This document shows positions 7,729 to 15,696 of a stretch of DNA of 25,267 bases, piece by piece. The stretch comes from Porphyromonadaceae bacterium UBA3318. GTDB taxonomy: Bacteria > Bacteroidota > Bacteroidia > Bacteroidales > Muribaculaceae. The stretch lies in the NCBI GenBank assembly GCA_002361235.1, contig DESI01000050.1, positions 3,346-28,612 on the forward strand, written 5' to 3'. The translations under genes and the position numbers were made by a program. The stretch's first letter is position 1. The number at the start of each line of letters is the position of its first letter. The notes under the pieces were generated by a model, which was not told where the DNA came from, ran no database searches, and saw only the letters and a list, made by a program, of their open reading frames with translations.

Positions 7729-7763
7729 CGCCCGTTCCGTATGTCGGAACGGGCGCTTATATT
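7729..7763 (+). terminator. Terminator of the LRR gene
   Basis: CGCCCGTTCCG (7729-7739) pairs with CGGAACGGGCG (7745-7755) around the loop TATGT: a perfect 11-bp stem 33 bases after the stop codon. The following CTTATATTT is only a weak T-run. Confidence 0.75.
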
Positions 7764-7861
7764 TGTGTTTATGACGTAGATTTGACCAATTTTGAATAAA
7801 ATATATAAAAATGGTGCAATATATTTGCTAATTTGAAATTAAAAATGTAATTTCACAGACA

Positions 7862-7975
7862 GGTTAATGCACCTTACGTGAGTAAGGTTATTAAGTGGAT
7901 TGGTCTTCTTATAAGTAATCCAATATCCAATGTTCGACCTCGGCTGTCCGTTCCTGGCAGCCGGGTCTTTCATTT
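7862..7975 (+). ncRNA. Candidate small structured RNA with three hairpins
   Basis: Three hairpins follow one another. I: TTAAT-gc-ACCTTAC (7864-7877), GTGA loop of GNRA type, GTAAGGT-t-ATTAA (7882-7894). II: TGGATT (7896-7901) with AATCCA (7917-7922). III: GACC-t-CGGCTG (7936-7946) with CAGCCG-GGTC (7958-7967), then TTTCATTT, which looks like a terminator in the plus direction. A possible promoter is TTTG (7824-7827), 20 bases, TAATTTCA (7848-7855); another -7-like box, TATATTTG, is at 7820-7827. No ORF of note fits. The stretch could instead be untranslated sequence or a mobile palindromic element; I recognise no known RNA family. Confidence 0.45.
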
Positions 7976-7976
7976 A

Positions 7977-8054
7977 CAGGATCTTACTACCTGCTATTAC
8001 TACAGGATCTTACTACCTGCTATTACTACAGGAGCTTACTACCTGCTATTACTA
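7977..8054. repeat. Three 26-bp tandem repeats
   Basis: Units at 7977-8002, 8003-8028 and 8029-8054, each CAGGATCTTACTACCTG plus CTATTACTA; the third has one substitution (AGCTT for ATCTT). A decayed fourth start, TTGGATGTTACC, follows. The array sits between the candidate RNA and the 3' end of the DUF2461 gene. There are no spacers, so it is not a CRISPR array. Confidence 0.9.
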
Positions 8055-8066
8055 TTGGATGTTACC

Positions 8067-8744
8067 TTATCCCAACAGGCTGCCGAGCGTTTCCTCCACT
8101 GCGTAGTTCAGGAAGCGGTTGTAGCGGAAAGCCTGCTCCAAGATGCTCCGCAGCCTGTCCCGATCCTTCAGCCATGTCTCCAGATTGGCGACAGTCGCCG
8201 TCGAGGCCACATAGTCGCGGGGCCTGACATATTCCACATACGGCCAGTCCTTATCAACCCCTTTGGGCGCCGTCTTCAGCATGTTCTCTCCTACTGTCGG
8301 AAACACATCGCGGAATTCCGGGTCACACATCATCTCGTCATATTCCTCGATGTTGTCCACTATCGATTTACGAATGGCGGCCAACACCTTGGGCGGGTGG
8401 CACACATTACCGGCGGCAATGAAGCACTGTCCCGGCTCGATGTGAAAATAATAGCCACCCGACGGAGCCTTCTTCCCTCCCGGCGGATTGATAAAGATGC
8501 CTATGTGCGTCTTATATGGAGTCTTGTCCGGCGAAAAACGGGTATCCCTGTATATACGGTATGTGCAGTCGCCCACCGACAGCATCGCGGCGCTCGGATC
8601 CAGCTCCGCAATCCGGTCTATCAGCTCTTGCGTCAGTCCACGCGTATACTGCAGCGCATGCTCATAGCGGTCCCGATTCGCCGTGAACCATTCCCTATTG
8701 TTGTTGCGCTTCAGGTCGCGCAAAAATTTCATTGTCTCTTTCAT
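8067..8744 (-). CDS. DUF2461 (TIGR02453-type) protein
   Basis: A 225-residue protein with the hallmarks of DUF2461: FLRDLKRNNNREWFTANRDRY near the N-terminus (about 7-27), then YRIYRDTRFSPDKTPYKTHIG (about 62-83) and GGYYFHIEPG (about 96-105). Its length is usual for the family. The biochemical role of DUF2461 is not known to me; members are widespread soluble bacterial proteins. No signal peptide or membrane segment is seen. It is a single-gene unit; no clear promoter was found in the 120 bases before the TetR operon, and the tandem repeats lie just after its stop. Confidence 0.85.
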   Translation of the reverse strand: MKETMKFLRDLKRNNNREWFTANRDRYEHALQYTRGLTQELIDRIAELDPSAAMLSVGDCTYRIYRDTRFSPDKTPYKTHIGIFINPPGGKKAPSGGYYFHIEPGQCFIAAGNVCHPPKVLAAIRKSIVDNIEEYDEMMCDPEFRDVFPTVGENMLKTAPKGVDKDWPYVEYVRPRDYVASTATVANLETWLKDRDRLRSILEQAFRYNRFLNYAVEETLGSLLG

Positions 8745-8812
8745 ATCTCATTAACGAAAACAAGTGCCTTATTATATATAGCCGGACGCGTCAAAATTTT
8801 CTTTAAGAATAT

Positions 8813-8843
8813 TTTGGCGGTTCAAAAAATCTTTATACTTTTG
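8813..8843 (+). promoter_or_regulatory. Promoter of the TetR-TolC-ABC exporter operon
   Basis: TTTG (8813-8816), 19-base spacer, TACTTTTG (8836-8843), a full consensus match. The predicted transcript start (about 8850) lies inside the palindrome that follows, so binding there would block initiation. Confidence 0.8.
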
Positions 8844-8844
8844 C

Positions 8845-8862
8845 ACTAACAATATTGTTAGT
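8845..8862. promoter_or_regulatory. Perfect palindrome, probable TetR operator
   Basis: ACTAACAATATTGTTAGT is an 18-bp perfect palindrome starting two bases after the -7 box and about 40 bases before the TetR start codon. Length, symmetry and place are typical of TetR-family operators, so it is probably the autoregulatory site of the exporter operon. The assignment to this TetR protein is inference. Confidence 0.75.
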
Positions 8863-8903
8863 CATTATTGTTTAACCACAGAACCAAACAACAATCAACT
8901 GAT

Positions 8904-9536
8904 ATGCAAGCGAATCCACAATCCGAACCACAGTCTACCGAGGAGCGAATCCTTGAGGCCGCCGTACAGGAGTTTATGACCAAAGGATACGCCGGAGCGC
9001 GCACCACGGCCATGGCCGAAGCCGCCGGCGTCACCCACGCCATGCTTCATTATTATTTCCGCACCAAGGACAAGCTGTTGGACCGTATTATCGAAAGCAA
9101 GATCGGCACGCTGCGCGACATCATGCTCGCGTCATTGGGCGACCCGACGATTCCCCTGTTCGACAAAATCAAAAGCACAATAGAGAACCATCAGGATTTC
9201 ATCGCCGCCAACCCCGAGTTGCCACGGTTCATGATCAACGAGGTTCTGAACCGTCCCGACCGGATGCCTAAGGTAATAGAGCGACTTAAACACCACACGC
9301 CCCTTGTCGTGCAGTCCCTTCAGCGTCAGATTGACGAATATGCCGACCGGGGCCTGTGTCGCCGCGTTGACGCCGGCATGCTGATGCTCGACATCGTCTC
9401 GCTAAACATTTTCCCCTTCTCGGCCAAGCCGATGGTCAACGCCCTGCTGGGCGGCATGATGGAGAACTCGCAGGCCTTTGTCGAAGCCCGCAAGATAGAG
9501 AATGTGGAGACAATCATGAAAAAACTACAGCCATGA
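8904..9536 (+). CDS. TetR/AcrR-family transcriptional regulator (first gene of exporter operon)
   Basis: A 210-residue protein from the ATG at 8904; a TTG at 8868 would add 12 polar residues and is less likely. Residues about 12-58 are the TetR DNA-binding domain (EERILEAAVQEF, GARTTAMAEAAGVTHAMLHYYFRTKDKLLDRII), followed by a helical ligand-binding domain. TetR proteins usually repress their own operon until a small molecule binds. Its gene overlaps tolC-like gene by four bases (ATGA), and the operon matches E. coli cecR-ybhGFSR in content, where CecR is also TetR-type. It probably responds to a compound exported by the pump; the ligand cannot be told. Confidence 0.9.
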   Translation: MQANPQSEPQSTEERILEAAVQEFMTKGYAGARTTAMAEAAGVTHAMLHYYFRTKDKLLDRIIESKIGTLRDIMLASLGDPTIPLFDKIKSTIENHQDFIAANPELPRFMINEVLNRPDRMPKVIERLKHHTPLVVQSLQRQIDEYADRGLCRRVDAGMLMLDIVSLNIFPFSAKPMVNALLGGMMENSQAFVEARKIENVETIMKKLQP

Positions 9537-10816
9537 AAAAATCTATTATCATCCTATTATTAGGCATGTTCGTTCCCATATCGGTCCCGGCGCAAATCAC
9601 GCTCGACTACTGCCTTGACCGCGCCGGGAAGAACTACCCTCTCATCCATAAGTATGACCTCGTGGCCAAAACCGCTGACCTGTCGCTGGCAGACATCAAC
9701 AAGAGCTGGCTGCCGCGCATCAACGTCTACGGCCAGGCCACCATACAAAACGTGGTGCCGGAATTTCCCGGACAACTCAAGGATATTCTCGCCAAGTTGG
9801 GCCAGGATTACAAGGGTCTCGGTCATTTCCAGTATAAGGTTGGCGTCGACGTCTCTCAGACCATCTGGGACGGCGGCGCATCCAAAGCGCAGCGCGAGAT
9901 AGAACGTACCTCGTCGGCCGAGCAACAGGCCGCCCTATCCGTCCGGATGTATGCCGTGCGCGAGAAGGTGATGAACCTATACTTCGGCATCCTGCTGATG
10001 GACGAACAGATAGCCCAGGTCGAAAACACCATCGCGCTGCTCAAGGCCAACCACACGCTGATGCAGTCCATGAAGACTAACGGCGTAGCAATGCAGAGCG
10101 ATGTGGATATGGTCGAGGCACAGTTGCTCACCATGACCCAACAGCTGACCGGTGCGCGCAGTGCAGCCAAGTCATATAAGGATGTGCTCGCCGTATATAT
10201 CGGCGAGAGTATTGACGGCAAGAGTCTGGTCAAACCCGAAGCCTCGATGCCGGCCAATCTCGACTCCAATCGTCCCGAGTTAGCACTGTTCAATGCGCAA
10301 AACAGGCATAATAATGCCCTTGACGCCGCCATAAACAGTTCCGTGATGCCTCGCATCGTTTTTTTCGCCCAATCATGGTACGGGTATCCCGGCATCAAAT
10401 ACTTCGAGAGCATGATGAAACGCGACCCGTCGTTCAACCTGATGGCCGGAGTAAAGATTTCATGGAACGTCGACGCATTCTATACAAAGAAGAACTCCCG
10501 CCACAAGTTAGCGCTGGCCGGCGAAGGCATCGAGAACGACCGCGAGGTGTTCCTATACAACACTCGCCTTCAGACAGCCGCACAGACTCAGGAAATCGAC
10601 GGCATCCGCTCGGTCATGGCCGACGACGAGCGCATAGTGACACTGCGCGCCAGCGTGCGTCAGGCTGCGGAATCTCAACTGAAGAACGGCGTGATCGACG
10701 CCACCGCCCTTCTCTCCAAAATCACCGACGAAAACCAGGCTCTGCTCACCGCCCGCTATCACGAAATACAACTCCTGCAGAACATCTACAAACTCAAAAA
10801 CACCCTGAACCGATGA
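9533..10816 (+). CDS. TolC-family outer membrane efflux protein
   Basis: A 427-residue protein with a signal peptide (MKKSIIILLLGMFVPISVPAQ) and the outer membrane efflux protein fold: ITLDYCLDRAGKNYPLI at the start of the mature chain, then long amphipathic helices with two OEP-like halves (about 25-225 and 230-425). It should form a trimeric channel through the outer membrane and periplasm, taking substrate from the adaptor encoded next. The start overlaps the TetR stop (ATGA) and its end overlaps the adaptor start (ATGA), indicating translational coupling. E. coli YbhGFSR borrows the general TolC; here a dedicated one is in the operon. Confidence 0.9.
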   Translation: MKKSIIILLLGMFVPISVPAQITLDYCLDRAGKNYPLIHKYDLVAKTADLSLADINKSWLPRINVYGQATIQNVVPEFPGQLKDILAKLGQDYKGLGHFQYKVGVDVSQTIWDGGASKAQREIERTSSAEQQAALSVRMYAVREKVMNLYFGILLMDEQIAQVENTIALLKANHTLMQSMKTNGVAMQSDVDMVEAQLLTMTQQLTGARSAAKSYKDVLAVYIGESIDGKSLVKPEASMPANLDSNRPELALFNAQNRHNNALDAAINSSVMPRIVFFAQSWYGYPGIKYFESMMKRDPSFNLMAGVKISWNVDAFYTKKNSRHKLALAGEGIENDREVFLYNTRLQTAAQTQEIDGIRSVMADDERIVTLRASVRQAAESQLKNGVIDATALLSKITDENQALLTARYHEIQLLQNIYKLKNTLNR

Positions 10817-11706
10817 AACACATATATATCCCCGCATCCATCGCTTTGACAGCCTTCCTGACCGCGTGCAACTCCGCACCCGACTACGACACCACCGGAA
10901 TCTTCGAAGCCACCACCGTAACCGTCTCCGCCGAAACCTCGGGCAAGATTCTCCGGTTAGACATCAACGAGGGTGACTCCATCGTCAAGGGGCAACAGAT
11001 AGCCGCCATCGATACCGCCGTGCTCGTGCTGCAGCAAAAACAGATTCTGAGCCAGCAGCAGTCTGCCCGGTCCTCGTCACCCGACATCGCCGCACAGGTC
11101 GCATCCCTGCGTTCGCAGATTTCGCACCAGCAGCATGAAGTGGAACGCTTGCAGCGACTCCTTGATGACGGAGCTACGACACAGAAGCAATATGACGACG
11201 CCACGGCTATGCTGCGCACCCTGCAGCGTCAGCTCGACGCTCAGCTGTCCACCCTCGGCAAGAGCCGCACATCCATCTCCGACAATGCCGCCGCGTTGAT
11301 GTACCAGAGCGAACAGATAGCCGAACAGATTCTCAAAAGCCGCATCACGTCTCCCCTCACCGGCACCGTGCTCGTGAAATATGCCGAGCCGGGCGAGTTC
11401 GCCACTCCGGGCAAGCCGCTGTTCAAGGCCGCCAACATGAACGACGTGTACCTGCGCGCCTACTTTACGGCCAACCAGCTCGCTGATATAAAGTTAGGCC
11501 AGAAAGTGACCGTAATAGCCGATTTCGGAGGCGACGAGCAGTATGAATATCCCGGCACCATCACCTGGATTGCGGAGGAGAGCGAGTTCACTCCCAAGTC
11601 GATACAGACACGCGACTCACGCGCCAACTTAGTGTATGCCGTCAAGATTTCCGTCAGGAACGACGGTCGCCTAAAGCTCGGCCAATACGGAGAAGTTCGC
11701 CTATGA
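10813..11706 (+). CDS. HlyD-family periplasmic adaptor lipoprotein (YbhG-like)
   Basis: A 297-residue protein. The ATG at 10813 is chosen because it begins a lipoprotein signal (MKHIYIPASIALTAFLTAC, lipobox Cys19) and overlaps the tolC-like stop; the open frame extends upstream to 10375 but that part only shadows the other frame. Barrel-sandwich (biotinyl-lipoyl-like) halves lie at about 33-62 (VSAETSGKILRLDINEGD) and 175-200 (RITSPLTGTVLVKYAEPGE), separated by a coiled-coil hairpin (about 65-170), then a beta-barrel domain. It should link the inner-membrane ABC transporter to the TolC channel. Lipid anchoring fits adaptors of this class. Confidence 0.9.
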   Translation: MKHIYIPASIALTAFLTACNSAPDYDTTGIFEATTVTVSAETSGKILRLDINEGDSIVKGQQIAAIDTAVLVLQQKQILSQQQSARSSSPDIAAQVASLRSQISHQQHEVERLQRLLDDGATTQKQYDDATAMLRTLQRQLDAQLSTLGKSRTSISDNAAALMYQSEQIAEQILKSRITSPLTGTVLVKYAEPGEFATPGKPLFKAANMNDVYLRAYFTANQLADIKLGQKVTVIADFGGDEQYEYPGTITWIAEESEFTPKSIQTRDSRANLVYAVKISVRNDGRLKLGQYGEVRL

Positions 11707-12617
11707 CCACTCCCGCCATCGAAATAAACGGGCTCACCAAGCGCTACGGCTCCCTCACGGCCCTTGACGACATCAGTCTGTCGGTAAATACGGGCGAGAT
11801 GTTCGGTCTGATCGGACCGGACGGCGCCGGCAAAAGCTCGCTCTACCGCATCCTGGCCACGCTGATGGCTCCGGATTCAGGCAGCGCTTCCGTGCTCGGT
11901 CTCGACACCGTCAAGGATTACCGTGCGCTGCGCCTCCGCATCGGTTACATGCCCGAACGCTTCTCGCTTTACCCCGACATGACCGTGATGGAAAACCTGC
12001 ATTTCTTCGCCTCGCTGTTCGGCGTCAAGATCGAGGACAACTACGACCTGATCGCACCCTTTTTCGGGCAATTGGAAAAATTTCCCGACCGCATGGCCGG
12101 CAAGCTGTCCGGCGGCATGAAGCAGAAATTAGCGCTAAGTTGCGCACTGATTCACCGTCCCGACATACTGCTGCTCGACGAACCCACCACGGGCGTGGAC
12201 GCCGTGTCGCGCAGCGAGTTCTGGGATATGCTCGCCACATTGCGGCAAAAGGAAATAACCATCCTGGTCTCCACATCTTACATGGACGAGGCCACGCGTT
12301 GCGGACGCATCGCCATGATGGACCGGGGACACATCCTGCGTGTCGGCACTCCCGATGCCCTCGCAGCCGGTCTGGGCGAGAACCTGTACAATGCCGTGTC
12401 GGCCGATATGTTCGGTCTGCTGTCGGCCTTGCGCAAACTGCCCGAGGTGTCCGACTGCTACACATTCGGAGCCACGCTGCACGTGGTCGGTTCCGACCGA
12501 TTCGACAGCGCTGAGGCTGAACGCCGGCTCCGTCGCGAGGGGATAGCCGATGCAAGAATTTACCCTGCAAAGGGCAATATCGAGGACTTATTTATTAAAT
12601 TAGCCGGTAATGAATGA
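11703..12617 (+). CDS. ABC transporter ATP-binding protein, first half (YbhF N-half-like)
   Basis: A 304-residue ATPase with Walker A GPDGAGKSS (38-46), signature LSGGM (135-139) and Walker B LLLDEPTTGVD (156-166). Two switch residues differ from consensus: the Q-loop reads MPERF (Glu85 for Gln) and the H-loop reads STSYMDEA (Ser192 for His). The last 90 residues form a C-terminal extension (GLLSALRKLPEVSDCYTFG). It matches the N-terminal half of E. coli YbhF, where two ATPase domains are fused. The start overlaps the adaptor stop by four bases and the end overlaps the next ATPase gene by eight. It probably pairs with the next ATPase as a heterodimer on the cytoplasmic face. Confidence 0.9.
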   Translation: MTTPAIEINGLTKRYGSLTALDDISLSVNTGEMFGLIGPDGAGKSSLYRILATLMAPDSGSASVLGLDTVKDYRALRLRIGYMPERFSLYPDMTVMENLHFFASLFGVKIEDNYDLIAPFFGQLEKFPDRMAGKLSGGMKQKLALSCALIHRPDILLLDEPTTGVDAVSRSEFWDMLATLRQKEITILVSTSYMDEATRCGRIAMMDRGHILRVGTPDALAAGLGENLYNAVSADMFGLLSALRKLPEVSDCYTFGATLHVVGSDRFDSAEAERRLRREGIADARIYPAKGNIEDLFIKLAGNE

Positions 12618-13356
12618 AGATAATTACGCCATATCCGTACGGGGACTGACCAAGCGGTTCGGCTCGTTCACGGCTGTTGACCACATATCGTTCGACGTGG
12701 GCCGTGGCGAGATATTCGGCTTCCTTGGCGCCAACGGCGCGGGCAAGACCACTGCCATGCGTATGCTGTGCGGCCTGAGCCGTCCCACCGCCGGAGCAGG
12801 CACCGTTGCAGGCTGCGATATAAACACACAGTCCGAGATGATAAAGCGCCGCATCGGATACATGAGCCAGAAGTTCTCGCTCTACGAGGGTCTGACAGTG
12901 ACGGAAAACCTGCGCCTGTTCGCCACCATCTACGGCATGTCCGACCGCGCGATCCGCGAGCAAAGCAACCGCGTGTTCTCGCTGCTTGACATGGACAACA
13001 TGCGCGATACACTGGTCAAGGACATACCCGTGGGCTGGAAGCAGAAGCTGGCTTTCGCGTCGGCCACAATCCACAGGCCCGACATCGTGTTTCTCGACGA
13101 GCCTACCGGCGGCGTCGACCCCGTGACGCGCCGCAAGTTCTGGGAATTGATCTACCGCGTGTCGTCCGAGGGAATGACGGTGTTCGTCACCACCCACTAC
13201 CTTGACGAAGCGGAATACTGCAACCGCGTGTCCATAATGGTAGACGGCCGCATCACGGCCCTCGACACTCCCGAGGCGCTTAAAAGCGAATACCATGCCG
13301 ACACCATGGACCAGGTATTTAGAATCGTGGCCCGACAGGCCACCAGAGGTGAATAA
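12610..13356 (+). CDS. ABC transporter ATP-binding protein, second half (YbhF C-half-like)
   Basis: A 248-residue ATPase: Walker A GANGAGKTT (40-48), Q-loop Gln87 (YMSQKF), Walker B IVFLDEPTGGVD (159-170) and H-loop His196 (TTHYLDEA) are all canonical, but the signature LSGGQ is replaced by IPVGWKQ (about 139-145). This complements the preceding ATPase, which has a good signature but changed Q- and H-loops: a heterodimer would have one full and one degenerate ATP site. The degenerate signature of the second domain is, to my knowledge, a family trait of YbhF-type ATPases. The gene overlaps its predecessor by eight bases and ends two bases before the permease gene. Confidence 0.9.
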   Translation: MNEDNYAISVRGLTKRFGSFTAVDHISFDVGRGEIFGFLGANGAGKTTAMRMLCGLSRPTAGAGTVAGCDINTQSEMIKRRIGYMSQKFSLYEGLTVTENLRLFATIYGMSDRAIREQSNRVFSLLDMDNMRDTLVKDIPVGWKQKLAFASATIHRPDIVFLDEPTGGVDPVTRRKFWELIYRVSSEGMTVFVTTHYLDEAEYCNRVSIMVDGRITALDTPEALKSEYHADTMDQVFRIVARQATRGE

Positions 13357-13358
13357 CC

Positions 13359-14420
13359 ATGACTATATTTCAATCACTTATCAAGAAAGAGGCTCTGCAC
13401 ATAGTGCGCGACCGGCGCACCATGATCATCACTTTGGTAATGCCGTTAGTGCTGCTCTTGCTGTTCGGATTCGCCATCTCTATGGAGAGAAACGACGTGC
13501 GTGTTGCGGTTGTTGTTGACCGCCACACGCCGCAGACCCGCGAGATAGTGGCCCGGATGCAGGCCGATGACTATTTCTCCTTTACGGGCATAGTCTCCGA
13601 ACGCGAGGCCGAGGATATGCTGCGGCGTGGCGAGACCGACGCCATCCTGTTCCTCCGCTCGGAGGACGGTCGCCTCACCGCACACATCGACGCCGATGCG
13701 TCCAATCCCGTAGTCGGCCAGGCATCGTCGGCCTACATTCAGAACCTCGTGTCGGGCAATGCCAAAGTGCCTGTGCTGACTTCCACCATGTACAATCCGC
13801 AGCTCAAAAGCGCCTACAACTTCGTGCCGGGCATAATGGGCATGATCTTCATACTGATCTGCGCCATCATGACCTCGGTGTCGATCGTGAGCGAGAAGGA
13901 GACCGGCACCATGGATCTGCTGCTTGTGTCGCCGGTGAAGCCGGGCGTCATCATCTTCGGCAAGCTCGTGCCTTATTTCCTGCTGTCGTGCGTACTGCTG
14001 TGCGTCATGCTGATTCTCGCCTACACCGTGCTTGGCCTGCCCGTGTCGTACACCATCGTCAGCGTGGTGGTCGTCTCCATGCTCTATGTGGTGCTCTCGC
14101 TCGCCATAGGGCTGTTGGTGTCTACCATCGTCAGCAACCAGGTGTCGGCGCTGATAGTGTCGGCGGTGCTGTTCATGCTTCCGGTCATCATGCTGTCGGG
14201 CATGATATTTCCCATCGACAACATGCCGGCCTTCTTCCGGTGGGTGTCGTGCGTCATCCCGGCCCGCTGGTACATCGAAGCCATGCGCAAGCTGATGATC
14301 CAGCAGCTCGAATTCCGGTATATACTTCAGGAATTCTTCATACTGCTTGGAATGACGGTACTGCTGTTGGTATTGTCCATCAAGAAATTCAATACAAAAC
14401 ATTCGGCGTATGAGTTTTAA
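13359..14420 (+). CDS. ABC-2 type permease (YbhS-like)
   Basis: A 353-residue inner membrane protein. An N-terminal helix (about 22-40, LVMPLVLLLLFGFAISM) is followed by a periplasmic domain of about 120 residues, then five hydrophobic helices (about 160-345) with the ABC-2 motif FVPGIMGMIFILICAIMTSVSIVSEKETGTMDLLLVSPVKP. This is the layout of ABC2_membrane_3 proteins such as YbhS and YbhR. It begins two bases after the second ATPase gene and overlaps the next permease gene by eleven bases. With that protein it should form the heterodimeric membrane channel of the exporter. Confidence 0.9.
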   Translation: MTIFQSLIKKEALHIVRDRRTMIITLVMPLVLLLLFGFAISMERNDVRVAVVVDRHTPQTREIVARMQADDYFSFTGIVSEREAEDMLRRGETDAILFLRSEDGRLTAHIDADASNPVVGQASSAYIQNLVSGNAKVPVLTSTMYNPQLKSAYNFVPGIMGMIFILICAIMTSVSIVSEKETGTMDLLLVSPVKPGVIIFGKLVPYFLLSCVLLCVMLILAYTVLGLPVSYTIVSVVVVSMLYVVLSLAIGLLVSTIVSNQVSALIVSAVLFMLPVIMLSGMIFPIDNMPAFFRWVSCVIPARWYIEAMRKLMIQQLEFRYILQEFFILLGMTVLLLVLSIKKFNTKHSAYEF

Positions 14421-15516
14421 AAGCAACCTCAGGATTCTGGGCGCTTTGTTGCACAAGGAACTTATGCTGATGAAGCGCAACCCGATAATCCCGAAAATCA
14501 TATTTATAATGCCCATAGGCGTGATGCTGCTTCTGCCTCTTGTAGCCACTATGGACGTCAGGAATGTAAACATCACGGTGGTGGACAACGACCGCAGCCA
14601 GCTGTCGCGGCGCCTCGTGGCCGACATGGACGCCACGGCCGAACTGAAAGTGACCGACATCGTCGGCACTCATTCCGAAGCCGTGCGCAATGTGGAGAAC
14701 GGCGATGCCGACGTTATCCTGACCATCCCGCCCCACTGGTCGCGCGACCTGTCTCAGCTTTATGTGGAGGCCAACGGCGTCAACGCCACCAAGGGCACTC
14801 TCGGAGCGCAGTACGTCTCCGCTTCGCTAATGACCACCCTGGGCAAATGGCAGACCGCTCATGGAATCTCTATGACTGTACCGGCCGTCACGGTCAAGAA
14901 CAGCTACAACCCCACGCTGAATTTTCGCAATTTCATGATTCCGGCCCTGCTTATCATTCTCCTTATTATAATATGCGGATTCCTGCCTGCCCTGAACTTA
15001 GTGAGCGAGAAGGAGTCGGGCACCATCGAAGCCATGAACGTCACCCCTGTGGGCCGCTTCACGTTCGTGCTCTCCAAGCTGATTCCCTTCTGGGTCGCGG
15101 CCATCTTCGTCATCACCGTGGGTATGCTGACAGGCTGGCTGGTCTATGACCTGTGGCCCGAAGGCAGCGTATGGGACATATACGTGGCCTCCATCCTGTT
15201 CAGCCTCGTTATGTCAGGACTCGGCGTAGCTATAGCCAACCGGTCGGCCACGATGCTGCAGGCCATATTCGTGATGTTCGCATTCATCATGATTTTCCAG
15301 CTGATGGGCGGTCTGTTCACTCCAATCAGCTCCATGCCGCAATGGGCGCAGATCGTCACCTACGCCGTACCTCCGCGATACTTCAACGAGATAATCCGCG
15401 CCATATACCTGAAAGGCGCATCCATGTCCGACCTGTGGACGCAATACGTATGCCTTGCGGGCATCGCAGTGCTGATCAGCTTATTCGCCGCCTGGTCGTA
15501 CAAGAAAAGAGCGTAA
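14410..15516 (+). CDS. ABC-2 type permease (YbhR-like)
   Basis: A 368-residue paralogue of the preceding permease: N-terminal helix (about 30-47), periplasmic domain, and C-terminal helices containing LNLVSEKESGTIEAMNVTPV (about 196-215) and GGLFTPISSMPQWAQ. It is the last gene of the operon; its stop is 26 bases before a strong terminator. Together the seven genes encode a complete envelope-spanning efflux system with its regulator. Known relatives of this group export drugs or cations; the substrate here is not visible from sequence. Confidence 0.9.
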   Translation: MSFKSNLRILGALLHKELMLMKRNPIIPKIIFIMPIGVMLLLPLVATMDVRNVNITVVDNDRSQLSRRLVADMDATAELKVTDIVGTHSEAVRNVENGDADVILTIPPHWSRDLSQLYVEANGVNATKGTLGAQYVSASLMTTLGKWQTAHGISMTVPAVTVKNSYNPTLNFRNFMIPALLIILLIIICGFLPALNLVSEKESGTIEAMNVTPVGRFTFVLSKLIPFWVAAIFVITVGMLTGWLVYDLWPEGSVWDIYVASILFSLVMSGLGVAIANRSATMLQAIFVMFAFIMIFQLMGGLFTPISSMPQWAQIVTYAVPPRYFNEIIRAIYLKGASMSDLWTQYVCLAGIAVLISLFAAWSYKKRA

Positions 15517-15542
15517 GTTCAACTGTGTGTATATATTTCCCG

Positions 15543-15579
15543 CTCCGCAACACAATTTTTGTGTGGCGGAGTATTTTTT
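15543..15579 (+). terminator. Terminator of the exporter operon
   Basis: CTCCGC-a-ACACAA (15543-15555) pairs with TTGTGT-g-GCGGAG (15559-15571), loop TTT, followed by TATTTTTT. A strong intrinsic terminator that closes the operon. Confidence 0.92.
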
Positions 15580-15696
15580 GCAATAATTGTATCACAATAA
15601 GCGTTAATAAGTATTAGAGGAATTAGGGGCTGTCCGTACCGCCCCTGCAATATATTCCGCTTGTGCATAGGAATAATTTATAAAAATCTTCATATT

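Noticed and set aside
7977..8054. CRISPR array
   Set aside because: The 26-bp units are directly adjacent with no spacers, and there are no cas genes.
10375..10812. N-terminal extension of the adaptor gene to 10375
   Set aside because: It overlaps the tolC-like gene in another frame and hides the lipoprotein signal at 10813.
13446..14669. A 407-codon minus-strand ORF opposite the ABC permeases
   Set aside because: Composition is extremely His/Gln/Arg-rich, as expected from the complement of GC-rich membrane-protein codons; the plus-strand permeases are clear.
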